A stretch of DNA of 64,000 nt from assembly GCA_029778615.1 (NCBI GenBank), contig JAKOPZ010000068.1:36619-100618 (forward strand), in the 5' to 3' direction. The DNA is from Chloroflexota bacterium. GTDB taxonomy: Bacteria > Chloroflexota > Anaerolineae > UBA4142 > SHND01. Positions 24,600 through 34,099 of this stretch are shown here, piece by piece. Below the pieces are notes generated by a model that worked only from the letters and a program-made list of their open reading frames with translations, made no database searches and was not told where the DNA came from. A program made the translations under genes and the position numbers. Every line of letters starts with the position of its first letter. Position 1 is the stretch's first letter.

Positions 24600-25300
24600 T
24601 CCTATTTTGTCCATATCTTTCAATTTCGCTTTCAATTCTTCCAAATGCGCATGATAAGTTTTGGCATGAAGGCTCCCTATCTTCACCCAAATCTCCATTG
24701 CACGGTTGCACCATTCAAATGCACGCGCAAAATCATTTTGTTCCTCGTACACCCTGCCCAATCCCCAATAATTGTTTGCACAAGTTACAACATCCCCAAT
24801 TTCCAACACGCGCAGCGCGTCCATCACATCCGCTTCGTGCAGCCCTTCGCCGCCGTGCAAACGCGGACCGAAATAGTTTGCGAGTTCGCAATAATACGTC
24901 GCCATCCGCAATTCCGCGTCATCCAACGTTTCGCCGCATTGTTCGCGCGCAAAATCGCGCAGCAGCGAATGGAGCCGATAACGTCCCGCGCGGCGTCCCG
25001 TTTGCGCCATCGAGAGGTCGAGCAGATGTTCGAGCATTTTTTCGGCGGCTTTTGTCATTTCGAGCCGTCCTTGCGAGAAATCTCTGTCGGCAGAATTGAG
25101 ATTTCGCCGATCAAGCGGACGCAGTTCGTCCGATGCATCGGACACTCCGTTCGAAGACATTTTCCTCCCCCAGCGCCACCGCTGCGCTTGCGGCAATGTC
25201 AAAATCTTGTCCCGCGAACGCGCCGAGTTGGTTGAAAAATGTTTGCTCGTGCAATGTTCCTGCCCGCCGCGACTTGATGCGCCTGCGCGCCTGCACCCAT
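24597..25300 (-). pseudogene. Remnant of a STAND/AfsR-type ATPase regulator
   Basis: Fragments of the C-terminal part of a STAND NTPase lie in two frames. A segment FFNQLGAFAGQDFDIAASAA (near 25290-25180) matches the winged-helix entry. RYRLHSLLRDFAREQCGE and following helical sequence (25000-24600) lie in another frame. The P-loop ATPase part is missing. A half copy of the REP-like repeat (25054-25106) is inserted between the two and is read through as LNSADRDFSQGRLEMTK. The 201-codon open frame left (25202-24597) may still be translated, but has no ATPase core. Confidence 0.65.
25054..25106. repeat. REP-like repeat, half copy
   Basis: Starts GTCATTTCGAGC, followed by GCGAGAAATCTC and GAGATTTC, matching the left part of the elements at 54-146 and 63285-63379. 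The closing arm CGAAATGAC is missing. It lies inside the STAND remnant. Confidence 0.65.
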
Positions 25301-25438
25301 GTTAATTTCGTTGGAATTGCTCATACGCGTTTGTTTGTTGCGTTAGAACATCGCATGAAATTTCATCGAATAAGATTTCTGAAAAAAGACAAAAACAAAA
25401 ACAAAAAAGAAAAATCACCCGTTCACCCTGTCACCCGT

Positions 25439-26518
25439 TTACCTTGTCACCCCCTCATTCTCCACCCACGTCTCCACCACCCGCCCCACTCTCTCCAAAC
25501 TTTCCGCACTCACCTTGTCTGCCGTGTCTTGTGTAGTATGCCAATATGGATAGTCAAAGTCAATGAGGTCTATCGCGCGAATTTGACGCTGCAAAAATGG
25601 CGTATGGTCGTCGGTCATGCTCCAGCGAAATTGAGGAATGAACCACTGGCGATAGCCGAGCTGCGCGGCGATGCCCCACAATTCTTGTTGCAGTTGCTTG
25701 TCGGAATTGTATTCGTAATAAATGTTCTGGTCCGCGTCGCCAATCATGTCCAGCACAATCACCGCGACAGGTTTTGTCGGCAAATTGTCCGCGACGTGAA
25801 TCGCGCCGATGCTCCACGTCCACGGCGTCGTGTCACACACACCTGTCGTCGCCGTTTGCATTTCCACCACGCGCAAATCACACGCGTTCAAATCGCCATT
25901 GTCTTCCGCGTCAAAGAACGCGAGCCAAATTTCATTTTTCAATTTCGTTTTGTCGAGCGTGCGCGCGAGTTCGAGCAAGACTGCGACGCCGCTCGCGCCG
26001 TCGTTCGCGCCCAAAAGCGGAGCAGTCGGATTTTCTTTATCCTGGTCGGCGCGCGGACGCGTATCGTAATGCGCGCCGAGAATGATTAAATCCCCTGCCC
26101 CAAATTTTCCGATGATGTTGCGAATCGGGATGCCGCGATAATCAAACTCTTGCGTTTCCACTTGCCAGCCGCTTTTTTTCAATTCTTGAATGATGTAATC
26201 GCCGGTAACGCGCAGCGCTTTTGAACCTGCGGGGCGAATGCCAAATTTCATTTGTGCCAACAGATATTCGTCGTACGCGTGTTTACCATCAAAGCGCAAT
26301 GACGCTGGGCTGGGAGTGGCGCGAGCTTGTGTTGGCGAGATGGGAGATTGTTCCGGGGCAAGAGTAATTGAACGCGTCGGGCTCGACGTGGGTACAAGAG
26401 TTGGCGGCGCGGCGGAACACGCGGCAACAAGAAACGCAAACCATGACAGCGCGAGAAAAATGCGCGGCGCAAAAATTTTGCGCGGGGTGTTGGTTTGCGT
26501 TTTGGGAATTTCTGTTTT
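25439..26518 (-). CDS. M28-family aminopeptidase lipoprotein
   Basis: An exported zinc peptidase, or glutaminyl-cyclase-like protein, of about 359 residues. Signal peptide with lipobox (FLVAAC), Ser/Thr/Pro linker, then the M28 metal site: His-Asp in GAHYDTR, bridging Asp in GANDGASGV, catalytic/ligand acidic pair in FFDAEDNG, Asp in DMIGD and His in YWHTTQDT. Relatives with the HYDTR and MIGD motifs include Q-type cyclases, so cyclase activity is possible. The start is uncertain: no ATG is available. TTG 26518 is preferred because the longer frame (to 26566) would cover the hairpin CGCATAGCG-CGCTATGCG. Confidence 0.82.
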   Translation of the reverse strand, partial: KTEIPKTQTNTPRKIFAPRIFLALSWFAFLVAACSAAPPTLVPTSSPTRSITLAPEQSPISPTQARATPSPASLRFDGKHAYDEYLLAQMKFGIRPAGSKALRVTGDYIIQELKKSGWQVETQEFDYRGIPIRNIIGKFGAGDLIILGAHYDTRPRADQDKENPTAPLLGANDGASGVAVLLELARTLDKTKLKNEIWLAFFDAEDNGDLNACDLRVVEMQTATTGVCDTTPWTWSIGAIHVADNLPTKPVAVIVLDMIGDADQNIYYEYNSDKQLQQELWGIAAQLGYRQWFIPQFRWSMTDDHTPFLQRQIRAIDLIDFDYPYWHTTQDTADKVSAESLERVGRVVETWVENEGVTR

Positions 26519-26602
26519 CAATTTCTTGGCGCATAGCGTTTGCGCTATGCGAAATAAAATTTGCAAAAAAAATTTTGCTCACGCGGCAGGGACCACAATT
26601 TC

Positions 26603-27805
26603 TCAGTCCCAGACTACGTGTTTGCGCGCCTCGATGATTTCTGCATACAACGCCATCGTCGCACGCGCGATGTGGTCCCACGCGTAATCGCGGCACACCA
26701 CATCATACGCGCGTTCGGCGCGCTGATGCGAAGCGTGTGAATTATCCAGCACATACGCCAGTGCGTCCACCAAAACATCGAGATTGTACGAAGGAATCTT
26801 GACGCCGGTGACCTCGCTCTCTACCACATCGCCCAAGCCGCCGACGTCGCTCACAATCACCGGACAGCGCGCTGCCATCGCTTCCAACGCGACGATGCCG
26901 AACGGTTCATACAAAGAAGGAAACACCGCCACATCGGCGACACAGTACAAACAATCACGCACGAAATCGTCAATGTATCCGGGCAGCAGCACACGCTCTT
27001 GCAGTCCAAGTTCCGCGACGCGCTGACGCAAGGGCGCGAGCATGGCGCCTCTGCCGGCGAGGATGAATTTCACGCGTTCGCCGCGCAAAAGCAGTCGGTG
27101 CGCCGCTTCCACGAGCAAGTGGAACCCTTTTTCGTACTGCATCCGTCCGACGGCAAAGACAATTTTTTCGTCCGGCAGCGCCCATTCGTCACGCAGCGCG
27201 CGCAAATCTTGCATTTGCAATTCGTCAAAGCGCGCGGGATTGACTCCGTTGGGAATGATACTGATTTTGTCGGTGGGCAATGTAAAATACGCGCGCACTT
27301 CGTTCGCCATAAAGCGGCTGGTGGCAATGACGCGCCATGCTTCAAACGTCAGCCACCACTCGGCGCCGTTAATCGCTTCCGAAATTTCCCCCGCGATATG
27401 TCCGCCATGTCTCCCGCGTTCGGTCGCGTGCATCGTCGCAAGCAGCGGGACCTTGTGCGACATTTTCAATCCTTCCGCGACAAAACTGACCAGCCAGTCG
27501 TGCGCGTGAATCAAGTCAAACCCACCGCGCTGTTCCCACAATTCTTCCGCAAATTTTTGCAGGGTCAAATTGGTCTGCTGCGCGTCCGGAAAAAGATTGG
27601 TTGGTTTTTCGACGGGCGGCGTAACGCGATAGACCGTTGCGTAATCGCCCAGCTGCTCCACCGGTTCTCCCCCGCCCCAACGCGGCGTAACAAGAGTAAC
27701 GTGGACGCCCTGATTCGCCAGCGCGGGGACGAGCGCGGCAACATGCGCGCCCAAGCCGCCGACAAGATGCGGCGGATATTCCCACGAAAACATCAAGATA
27801 CGCAT
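26603..27805 (-). CDS. Glycosyltransferase, GT4 family (glycogen-synthase-like)
   Basis: A 400-residue GT-B glycosyltransferase. The N-terminal donor-loop segment SWEYPPHLVGGLGAHVAALV resembles bacterial glycogen/maltose-1-phosphate synthases. The C-terminal domain has FAVGRMQYEKGFHLLVEA and the E-x7-E motif in YEPFGIVALEAMA that holds the nucleotide sugar. It may transfer glucose to an alpha-glucan or to a lipid; no substrate evidence is in the neighbourhood. The ATG at 27805 starts MRILMFSWEYPP; the longer frame lies in the repeat hairpin at 27806-27871. No Shine-Dalgarno site is evident. Confidence 0.85.
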   Translation of the reverse strand: MRILMFSWEYPPHLVGGLGAHVAALVPALANQGVHVTLVTPRWGGGEPVEQLGDYATVYRVTPPVEKPTNLFPDAQQTNLTLQKFAEELWEQRGGFDLIHAHDWLVSFVAEGLKMSHKVPLLATMHATERGRHGGHIAGEISEAINGAEWWLTFEAWRVIATSRFMANEVRAYFTLPTDKISIIPNGVNPARFDELQMQDLRALRDEWALPDEKIVFAVGRMQYEKGFHLLVEAAHRLLLRGERVKFILAGRGAMLAPLRQRVAELGLQERVLLPGYIDDFVRDCLYCVADVAVFPSLYEPFGIVALEAMAARCPVIVSDVGGLGDVVESEVTGVKIPSYNLDVLVDALAYVLDNSHASHQRAERAYDVVCRDYAWDHIARATMALYAEIIEARKHVVWD

Positions 27806-27871
27806 AACGAATGCACAATCAGCAACGCACAATGCACAACAAAATCATTGTGCATTGTGCATTTTGCATTG
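27806..27871. repeat. Iterated-word hairpin (GCACAAT)
   Basis: AATGCACAATCAGCAACGCA continues into CAATGCACAA on one arm (27810-27839), and TTGTGCATTGTGCATTTTGC on the other (27848-27867). Together they form a long imperfect hairpin between mltG and the glycosyltransferase gene. Confidence 0.65.
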
Positions 27872-27872
27872 T

Positions 27873-29090
27873 TTATTGATTCGGCGGCGCTTCGTAACCG
27901 TATTTCGCAAGGTTCGCGTTTTGTTCCTCCAAGGTGCGCGCAAACACATGTCCGCCGTCGCCGGTTGCCAAAAAGTAAAAGTAATCCGTCTGCGCGGGTT
28001 CCAACACCGCTTGAATCGAATTCATGCCCGGCTCAGCAATCGGTCCCGGCGGCAGCCCCGGATACAAGTACGTGTTGTACGGCGAGTCCACTTTTTGATA
28101 TTCCGCGAGGGTGACGGGAGTTTTCCACCACTGTTTGGTTTCGGGCACGTAACCGATGGCGTACTGTACGGTCGGGTCGGCGTTCAAATAAGTTTTGGCT
28201 TTGATGCGGTTCAAGTACACGCTCGCAATAACAGGCGCTTCTTCCGGTTTCACCGTTTCGCGTTCGACAATCGAAGCCAACGTAATCGCTTCTTGCAATG
28301 TGAGTCCCTGCTCCTGCGCTTTGGCGCGCATGTCCGGCGTCACGCGTTGGTCGAATTCGTACAACAAACGGTTCACCAATTGTTCCGCCGTAATCGCTTG
28401 TTGAACTTGATAGGTGTCGGGGAACAAAAATCCTTCGAGCCCCGGCGAAGCGCTGCTCTTGCGGTCTTGCAAAAAGGAATAGTCCGCGTTTCCTTTTTTC
28501 ACAATGTCTAAAAACTCATTCTTGTCGAACTGCGGCAAATTCACCGTCGCCAGATATTCCGCGATTTGTTCGGCGCGCCAACCGGGACGGATGATAATGG
28601 TCACGCCGCGCGTGGTGCCGCGTTGAAGCGAAAGAATCACTTCGTCCATCGTCATGTTGCGGCGCATGATGTGGTCACCCGCTTGAATCCCTTGCGCGGC
28701 GTGACGACATTTCAACAACAAAACAAACGCGTCGGCATTTTCAATCAGCCCTTCGCGCTCCAACCGCGCGGCAACGTCCACCGGCAGTTCGCCCTCTTCG
28801 ACGATGAAATTCACTTCGCCCTTGTCGTTGCTCGCGGGCTTGTCCAGCAAATCTTTGTATGGTTCCAATTGGTACGCATACGCGAGGTCGGTCGGGTCGA
28901 GCCCGGATGCCTGACTTGGGTCGCCGCAGCGCGAAAAATCAATTTGCGGAATGTTGATGACGGCAGTCGAAGTGCTTTTGCTCGTCGGCGGAAACGCCTG
29001 CCGATACGCAAACAGTATCGCGCCGCCCACCGCGACGAGCGCGATCAAGATGATGCTCACTTTAAGGAATGCCCGTACAAGGTCTTTCAC
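27873..29090 (-). CDS. mltG: Endolytic transglycosylase MltG
   Basis: Membrane-anchored lytic enzyme that cuts nascent glycan strands and sets their length. A transmembrane helix lies at about residues 8-30, a LysM-like part (NFIVEEGELPVDVAARLERE) follows, then the YceG catalytic domain. Catalytic Glu is in ASIVERE, with GFLFPDTYQV, YLNADPTVQYA and YNTYLYPGLPPGPI blocks, all diagnostic. The ATG overlaps the ruvX stop by 4 nt (27873-29090 versus 29087-29509), so the pair is translationally coupled. 405 residues is somewhat long because of an insertion before the catalytic part. Confidence 0.95.
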   Translation of the reverse strand: MKDLVRAFLKVSIILIALVAVGGAILFAYRQAFPPTSKSTSTAVINIPQIDFSRCGDPSQASGLDPTDLAYAYQLEPYKDLLDKPASNDKGEVNFIVEEGELPVDVAARLEREGLIENADAFVLLLKCRHAAQGIQAGDHIMRRNMTMDEVILSLQRGTTRGVTIIIRPGWRAEQIAEYLATVNLPQFDKNEFLDIVKKGNADYSFLQDRKSSASPGLEGFLFPDTYQVQQAITAEQLVNRLLYEFDQRVTPDMRAKAQEQGLTLQEAITLASIVERETVKPEEAPVIASVYLNRIKAKTYLNADPTVQYAIGYVPETKQWWKTPVTLAEYQKVDSPYNTYLYPGLPPGPIAEPGMNSIQAVLEPAQTDYFYFLATGDGGHVFARTLEEQNANLAKYGYEAPPNQ

Positions 29091-29509
29091 GATTCTACTT
29101 TCTCCATCGCATCCAAGTAATCTTGGAGTATCACCGCCGCCGCGTTCGCGTCGAGGGTTGCGCGGCTGCGTTTTTCATTTACACCCCGCGCGCGTTGCTG
29201 CTGCAAGGCGGCAGAGGTGGAATAACGTTCGTCATGCCAGACAAACGGCAGCGCGATAAATGGTTTGAGCGCGTCCACAAAATGGCGCGTGAGGGTTTCC
29301 TGCGCGCTCGGAGTATTGTCCGCATTGCGCGGCAAGCCGACGACGATGGTCTCGGCGTCGTACTCGCGCACGAGTTCCAACAAACGCGCGGCATCTTGTT
29401 CAATGCTTGTACGTTGAATCACGCGCAGCGGCGTGGCGAGACGCAGTTCGCTGTTGCCAACTGCCACGCCCACCCGTTGGTTCCCCACATCCAACGCGAG
29501 ATAACGCAT
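29087..29509 (-). CDS. ruvX: Putative pre-16S rRNA nuclease RuvX (YqgF)
   Basis: A 140-residue RNase-H-fold nuclease thought to trim pre-16S rRNA ends; formerly proposed as a Holliday junction resolvase. It starts MRYLALDVGNQRVGVAVGNS with the first catalytic Asp in LALDVG. The conserved VVGLPRNADNT, HDERYSTSAA and LDANAAAVILQDYLD (last catalytic Asp) segments are present. The start at 29509 is chosen to open on this motif. The order alaS, baseplate-J-like gene, ruvX, mltG on one strand resembles the alaS-yqgF-mltG grouping seen in many bacteria. Confidence 0.93.
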   Translation of the reverse strand: MRYLALDVGNQRVGVAVGNSELRLATPLRVIQRTSIEQDAARLLELVREYDAETIVVGLPRNADNTPSAQETLTRHFVDALKPFIALPFVWHDERYSTSAALQQQRARGVNEKRSRATLDANAAAVILQDYLDAMEKVES

Positions 29510-29525
29510 TCGAGAATGCACATTT

Positions 29526-29601
29526 GACAGGACTAACACGCTTTACAGGATTTTCTAAACTTGGTTCTGCATTCAATCCTGTAAATTCTGTTACTCTTGT
29601 C
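29526..29601. repeat. Iterated-word hairpin (ACAGGATT type)
   Basis: GACAGGACTAACACGCTTTA then CAGGATT (29526-29552) is matched by an imperfect reverse complement, AATCCTGTAAATTCTGTTAC then TCTTGTC (29575-29601). It fills the spacer between the baseplate-J-like gene and ruvX. Confidence 0.65.
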
Positions 29602-31112
29602 TATTTCTGTGTTTCCACAAACAATGTGGTGCGAAAACGAAAATAGGGCATTCGTCCCCACCACGACGGCGTCACTTGAATTTTGGGCGGCTCGGCAAGT
29701 TTCACGCGCGCTTGCAATTTCTTGACCGCTTCAGAAATCGGCAAATCATCCAACCCGTCCAAAAGTTTGCTGCGGTCAATCACGGGCGTCGCCAACAACG
29801 CGGCGCGCACTTTGATAATGACCGTGTTGCCTTCCGCGCGCGCGTTCGGGTCTGCCTCGACGCGCAACGTGCCGGGCAATGCTTGATAGCCCTGTGGCAT
29901 TTTGCTCAACAAGCGTCGTTCTGCGAACGTTTCAAAATCGGAATACCGCGCGAACAGTCCGCTCGCGACCGCGTCGGTTTTCAAGGTCAACGTGTCCGAC
30001 GGGTCATCTACGAGATGGTCCCATGCTTCGCCCAAAACAATCACTTCCACCGACGCGGGCACAATATAAACATTCGTATCATCCGCCGCTTCCTGCAGCA
30101 CTTGCAGCGCCTTTTGCTTTAGCACCGCGTTCATGCGTTCGCGCGCGGTGGCGCGGTCGTCGAACGAAACAATGTTTACTTCTTTGATGCTCCCGCCGCC
30201 CAACGCGCTTTGATTCACCACGCGCGCTTGCGCGGACAACGGTCCTTCGATGAAATTAATTTGCAGCGCGCGCACATTGCCTTCCGGTCCGGGCTTGATG
30301 GCGCGTACGGGTACATTCACACGCGCATTGAAACCGGCGGGCAAGGTCGCGGTAATGGTCGTCGAGTAGCGCTGGGTCGCGCCGCTTGTCGTCGCCACAA
30401 CCGTGCCAAGGGGAATGGTTGCTTCGGTGCCCTGGAAATTGCTGAATGTGACAACGCCGCTCGCGTGGTCGGCGGGCGCGGTGGCTTTGCGAGTAGTGTT
30501 GACTGTGACCGTCCCGCTAATGGGTGGACGGCTGATTTCGGCGGGGACGATTGCGTTAATGTGGTCAATTGTCGTCACCGACGGGTCGAGAATGACCTCA
30601 CTGGCATCGCTGATGATAACGGATTCGGGAACAATGGTGACGGTCGCGCTCGGGACGAGCACCGACGCGACGGCGACAAGAAAAACCACCGCCGCGCCAA
30701 ACAACGCGACCGTGAGGAGCAATTTCCAGCCCGCCAGTCCGAGCCGGTCCAAAATCGGTTTGTACGGCTTGGGTTCGTCGGGGTCGAGCGGCGTCGCGCG
30801 CGCAATTGCCGGTTCCGCCGCGCGGCGCTGCCATTTCCACGTCGCGCCCTCTGCTTTTTCCAATGTAGAAAAAACGGGGAGTCCCGCCGTCGGCGCCAGC
30901 GCGTTGACATTGTATTCGGTCGAGACGAGCGCGACTTGGACATCATTCTGGTCCGCCCAACGCCGCAGCAATTTCATTTCGTGTTCGGCGTCGAGCGCCC
31001 GGCAGCCGCGCGGGACAAGGAGAATAATGCGACGCCCATCCGCCCATTCAATTTTGGAATGGACTTGAAGAATGGTGTCGTTCTTGTCAAGCGTGATAAC
31101 TTGATCGTTCAT
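29601..31112 (-). CDS. Baseplate J/gp47-like membrane protein
   Basis: A 503-residue protein of a type often annotated as baseplate J/gp47 in Chloroflexota. The N-terminal ~130 residues form a cytoplasmic nucleotide-fold-like part (DKNDTILQVHSKIEWADGRR, IILLVPRGCRALD). A membrane helix lies at about residues 145-170. The extracellular part has Thr-rich beta structure (PPISGTVTVNTTRKATAPAD, GVVTFSNFQGTEATIPLGTV) that resembles the J domain. No other phage-tail genes are nearby, so it is a host membrane protein of unknown role. It lies between alaS and ruvX on the same strand. Confidence 0.75.
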   Translation of the reverse strand: MNDQVITLDKNDTILQVHSKIEWADGRRIILLVPRGCRALDAEHEMKLLRRWADQNDVQVALVSTEYNVNALAPTAGLPVFSTLEKAEGATWKWQRRAAEPAIARATPLDPDEPKPYKPILDRLGLAGWKLLLTVALFGAAVVFLVAVASVLVPSATVTIVPESVIISDASEVILDPSVTTIDHINAIVPAEISRPPISGTVTVNTTRKATAPADHASGVVTFSNFQGTEATIPLGTVVATTSGATQRYSTTITATLPAGFNARVNVPVRAIKPGPEGNVRALQINFIEGPLSAQARVVNQSALGGGSIKEVNIVSFDDRATARERMNAVLKQKALQVLQEAADDTNVYIVPASVEVIVLGEAWDHLVDDPSDTLTLKTDAVASGLFARYSDFETFAERRLLSKMPQGYQALPGTLRVEADPNARAEGNTVIIKVRAALLATPVIDRSKLLDGLDDLPISEAVKKLQARVKLAEPPKIQVTPSWWGRMPYFRFRTTLFVETQK

Positions 31113-31215
31113 AAAAAAAGGGATGCGGAAGCGGGAGGGAAATCCGAGTGCATGTTCTATGCGGAGCGAATTTTAGAATTCGACCTGCTCGTACAACGCG
31201 GCATGGGATTCCCTC

Positions 31216-33978
31216 TTACTTGGACCCTGCCACCACTTGAACGACTTGATTCAACGCGTCCTGCAGTTTGCTTGCGTCCTTGCCGCCCGCTTGTGCGAGC
31301 GCAGGTTTGCCGCCGCCGCCGCCGCCCATAATCGGCGCGGACGCGCGCACAATTTTTGTCGCGTCGAAACCGCGTTCGAGCAAATCCGGCGTCAACGCCA
31401 CAATCATACTCGGCTTGTCGTTGATGACCGCGCCGAGCGCGACAATGCCCGAACCAATTTTGCTTTTGTACAAGTCGCTCTGTTCGCGGAGCAATTCCTG
31501 ACTCGGCACGTCAACAATGTGCGCGATAATTTTTACGCCGTCCACATGCTGCACCAGCGCATCAATATTCTCAACCTGACGTTTCGCGAGTTCGCGCCGC
31601 AGACGCGCAATTTCCTTGTCCTTGGTTTCGATTTGTTCCAACAACGCGCCAACTTTTTGTTCCACCTGTTCGGGGGTTGCTTTGACCTGTTCCGCCACAT
31701 GTTCGAGACGCGTAATTGCCTTGTGCAGTTCCGCGTATGCTGCCGGCCCGGTCACCGCTTCGATGCGCCGCACGCCGGACGCGACCGAACCTTCCGCCAG
31801 AATATGAAACAGACCGATTTGTCCCGTGCGTTCAACATGCGTGCCGCCGCACAATTCGCGTGAAATGCCATCAATCTCCATCATGCGGACCGTGTCGCCA
31901 TATTTTTCGCCGAACAACGCCATCGCGCCGCGCGCAATCGCTTCGTCTTTCGGAAGCAGAAACGGCTGGACCGAATCGTTTTTGAAAATATCTGCGTTCA
32001 CGGCGGACTCGATTTCGCCCAATTCCTGCGCGGTGACGGGTCTCGTATGTGTGAAATCGAAACGCAAACGGTCGGGCGCGACAAGGGAACCGGCTTGATG
32101 CACGTGCGTTCCCAACGCGCGGCGCAGCTCCGCGTGGAGCAAGTGCGTTGCCGTGTGGTTCCGCATAATGTTTTCGCGTCGCGCCGCGTCCACTTGAGCA
32201 ACAACGGATTCATTTACGCGCGCGCTGCCCTTGACCATTTCGCCGCTATGGACAATCAATCCGGGCACGGGTTGGCGCGTGTCGTCCACGCGGAACAACC
32301 ATTCCACCGGATCGCGGAACGAAACAGAGGTATCACGATAATGAATGATGCTGCCGGTATCGCTGATTTGTCCGCCGCTTTCTACATAAAAACATGTGTC
32401 CGCGAGCACCAGTTGTCCGCGCTCACTCGTCGCGAGTTCGTCCACCAATTCGCCGTCGCGCACGATTCCGACGACGCGCGTGTCCACTTGGGTTGCCTGA
32501 TACGGATTGTATTTCACGCCGCTTGCGGGCAGAGCATGTTTGGCTTGGAGCGCGTCAAACAGTTCGCGCGCGTTTTGAAATGCCGCCGCGTCCATTTTGC
32601 CTGTGGCGGACAATTTGCGCGAGGTCGCTTTCGCTTGCTCCATCGCGGACTCGAACGCGGCTTCGTCCACCATCATGCTGTTCTCGCGCGCCACTTCACG
32701 CGTGAGGTCGAGCGGATAACCAAATGTGTCATACAGCCGAAACGCGGCATCGCCGGGAATTTCGCTCGCGCCTTTTGCTTTGAGTTCGGCAACGATTTCA
32801 CTCAATAAATTTTCACCGTTGCGAAGCGTGAGCAAAAAGCGTTCTTCTTCTTCGCGCGCCACTTGCAAAATGCGCTCGCGCTGCATGATAATTTCGGGAT
32901 ATTCTTCCCCCATCTCTTCGATCACGGTGGGAATCACGCGGTCAAGGAACGGCTCGTTGAATCCCAAAAGTTGCCCATGCCGCGCGGCGCGGCGCAAAAT
33001 CAAACGCGTAATGTAACCGCGTCCGACATTGCTCGGATTCACACCGTCCGCGATGAGAAACGTAACCGCGCGCACGTGGTCGGCGATGACGCGATACGAG
33101 ACGCCGCGTTTTTCGACGTTAAAGTAATCGTTTTCCGGCGCGTTCAATAATTTGCGTGTGCTCTCGATGATGGGCATGAACAAATCGGTCTCATAGTTTG
33201 AGAGCTTGCCTTGCATAATCGCCGCAATGCGTTCCAGCCCCGCGCCCGTGTCCACCGAAGGTTTCGGCAGCGGTTCGAGCACATATTTGTTTTCGCCGAC
33301 GAGAATGCGGTTGAACTGCATGAACACAAGATTCCAGAGTTCAATCGTCTCTTCGCCATCGCCATTCACATAGTCCGCGCGATTGAATTGCGGGTCCTCG
33401 GGATGTTCGCCCCGATAATAATGGATTTCGGAATTGGGACCACACGGACCCGTTTCGCCCATTTGCCAAAAATTGTCCTTGCGGCTGAATTTCAAAATGT
33501 GCGTCGGGTCGGCGCCCACTTGCTTCCACAATTCAATTGCTTCGGCATCTTCCGGCACGCCCCATTCCGCATCGCCCGCAAACACGGTGAACCACAAGCG
33601 TTCGGGTTCCAAGCCCCATTCGTGTACGAGCAAGTCCCATGCGAATTGAATCGCGTCTTTTTTGAAATAATCCCCGAACGAAAAATTGCCGAGCATTTCA
33701 AAAAAAGTGTGATGACGCGGCGACGGTCCGACATTTTCAAAATCATTGTGCTTGCCTGATACGCGCATACTTTTTTGCGCGGTGACGGCGCGGGTGTAGG
33801 CGCGTTTTTCCAGACCCAAGAAAAGGTCTTTGAACTGCACCATGCCGGAATTGACAAAGAGCAGTGTCGGGTCGCCCGCCGGAATCAGCGAGGAACTGGG
33901 CACGGCAGCGTGTCCGCGCTTGGCAAAAAATTCTTTGAACGATTTGCGGATGTCGTCCGATGATTTGTACATAGGCAT
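31216..33978 (-). CDS. alaS: Alanyl-tRNA synthetase
   Basis: Charges tRNA-Ala, and also tmRNA through its G3-U70 pair. 920 residues. Class II core: SFKEFFAKRGHAAVPSSSLI, NSGMVQFKDLFLGLEKR (motif 2 region) and RGYITRLILRRAARHG. Editing domain zinc ligands are HTATHLLHAEL and CGGTHVERTGQ. A glycine-rich C-Ala region (GGGGGGKPALAQAGG) closes the protein, as usual. The start at ATG 33978 (MPMYKSSDDIRKSF) fits family length; an ATG two codons later is as likely. First gene of the block that continues to mltG. It diverges from the sortase gene. Confidence 0.96.
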   Translation of the reverse strand: MPMYKSSDDIRKSFKEFFAKRGHAAVPSSSLIPAGDPTLLFVNSGMVQFKDLFLGLEKRAYTRAVTAQKSMRVSGKHNDFENVGPSPRHHTFFEMLGNFSFGDYFKKDAIQFAWDLLVHEWGLEPERLWFTVFAGDAEWGVPEDAEAIELWKQVGADPTHILKFSRKDNFWQMGETGPCGPNSEIHYYRGEHPEDPQFNRADYVNGDGEETIELWNLVFMQFNRILVGENKYVLEPLPKPSVDTGAGLERIAAIMQGKLSNYETDLFMPIIESTRKLLNAPENDYFNVEKRGVSYRVIADHVRAVTFLIADGVNPSNVGRGYITRLILRRAARHGQLLGFNEPFLDRVIPTVIEEMGEEYPEIIMQRERILQVAREEEERFLLTLRNGENLLSEIVAELKAKGASEIPGDAAFRLYDTFGYPLDLTREVARENSMMVDEAAFESAMEQAKATSRKLSATGKMDAAAFQNARELFDALQAKHALPASGVKYNPYQATQVDTRVVGIVRDGELVDELATSERGQLVLADTCFYVESGGQISDTGSIIHYRDTSVSFRDPVEWLFRVDDTRQPVPGLIVHSGEMVKGSARVNESVVAQVDAARRENIMRNHTATHLLHAELRRALGTHVHQAGSLVAPDRLRFDFTHTRPVTAQELGEIESAVNADIFKNDSVQPFLLPKDEAIARGAMALFGEKYGDTVRMMEIDGISRELCGGTHVERTGQIGLFHILAEGSVASGVRRIEAVTGPAAYAELHKAITRLEHVAEQVKATPEQVEQKVGALLEQIETKDKEIARLRRELAKRQVENIDALVQHVDGVKIIAHIVDVPSQELLREQSDLYKSKIGSGIVALGAVINDKPSMIVALTPDLLERGFDATKIVRASAPIMGGGGGGKPALAQAGGKDASKLQDALNQVVQVVAGSK

Positions 33979-34085
33979 TGATAATCCGGTTATTCCCAAT
34001 TCGTACCTGTTTCCCAATTTGCAAAACGCGATTCTATCCGAACTATCGCGCATTGGCAAAATTTTCGTTCATGCTTTATTTCACA

Positions 34086-34091
34086 TATAAT
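34086..34091 (+). promoter_or_regulatory. -10 element for the sortase gene
   Basis: A consensus TATAAT ends 8 nt before the ATG at 34100. The transcript would have almost no leader and no Shine-Dalgarno site, consistent with leaderless translation. No convincing -35 seen. Confidence 0.45.
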
Positions 34092-34099
34092 TCCGTGCA

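Noticed and set aside
29601..31112. Prophage tail region
   Set aside because: Only one baseplate-J-like gene, with a membrane helix, and housekeeping neighbours.
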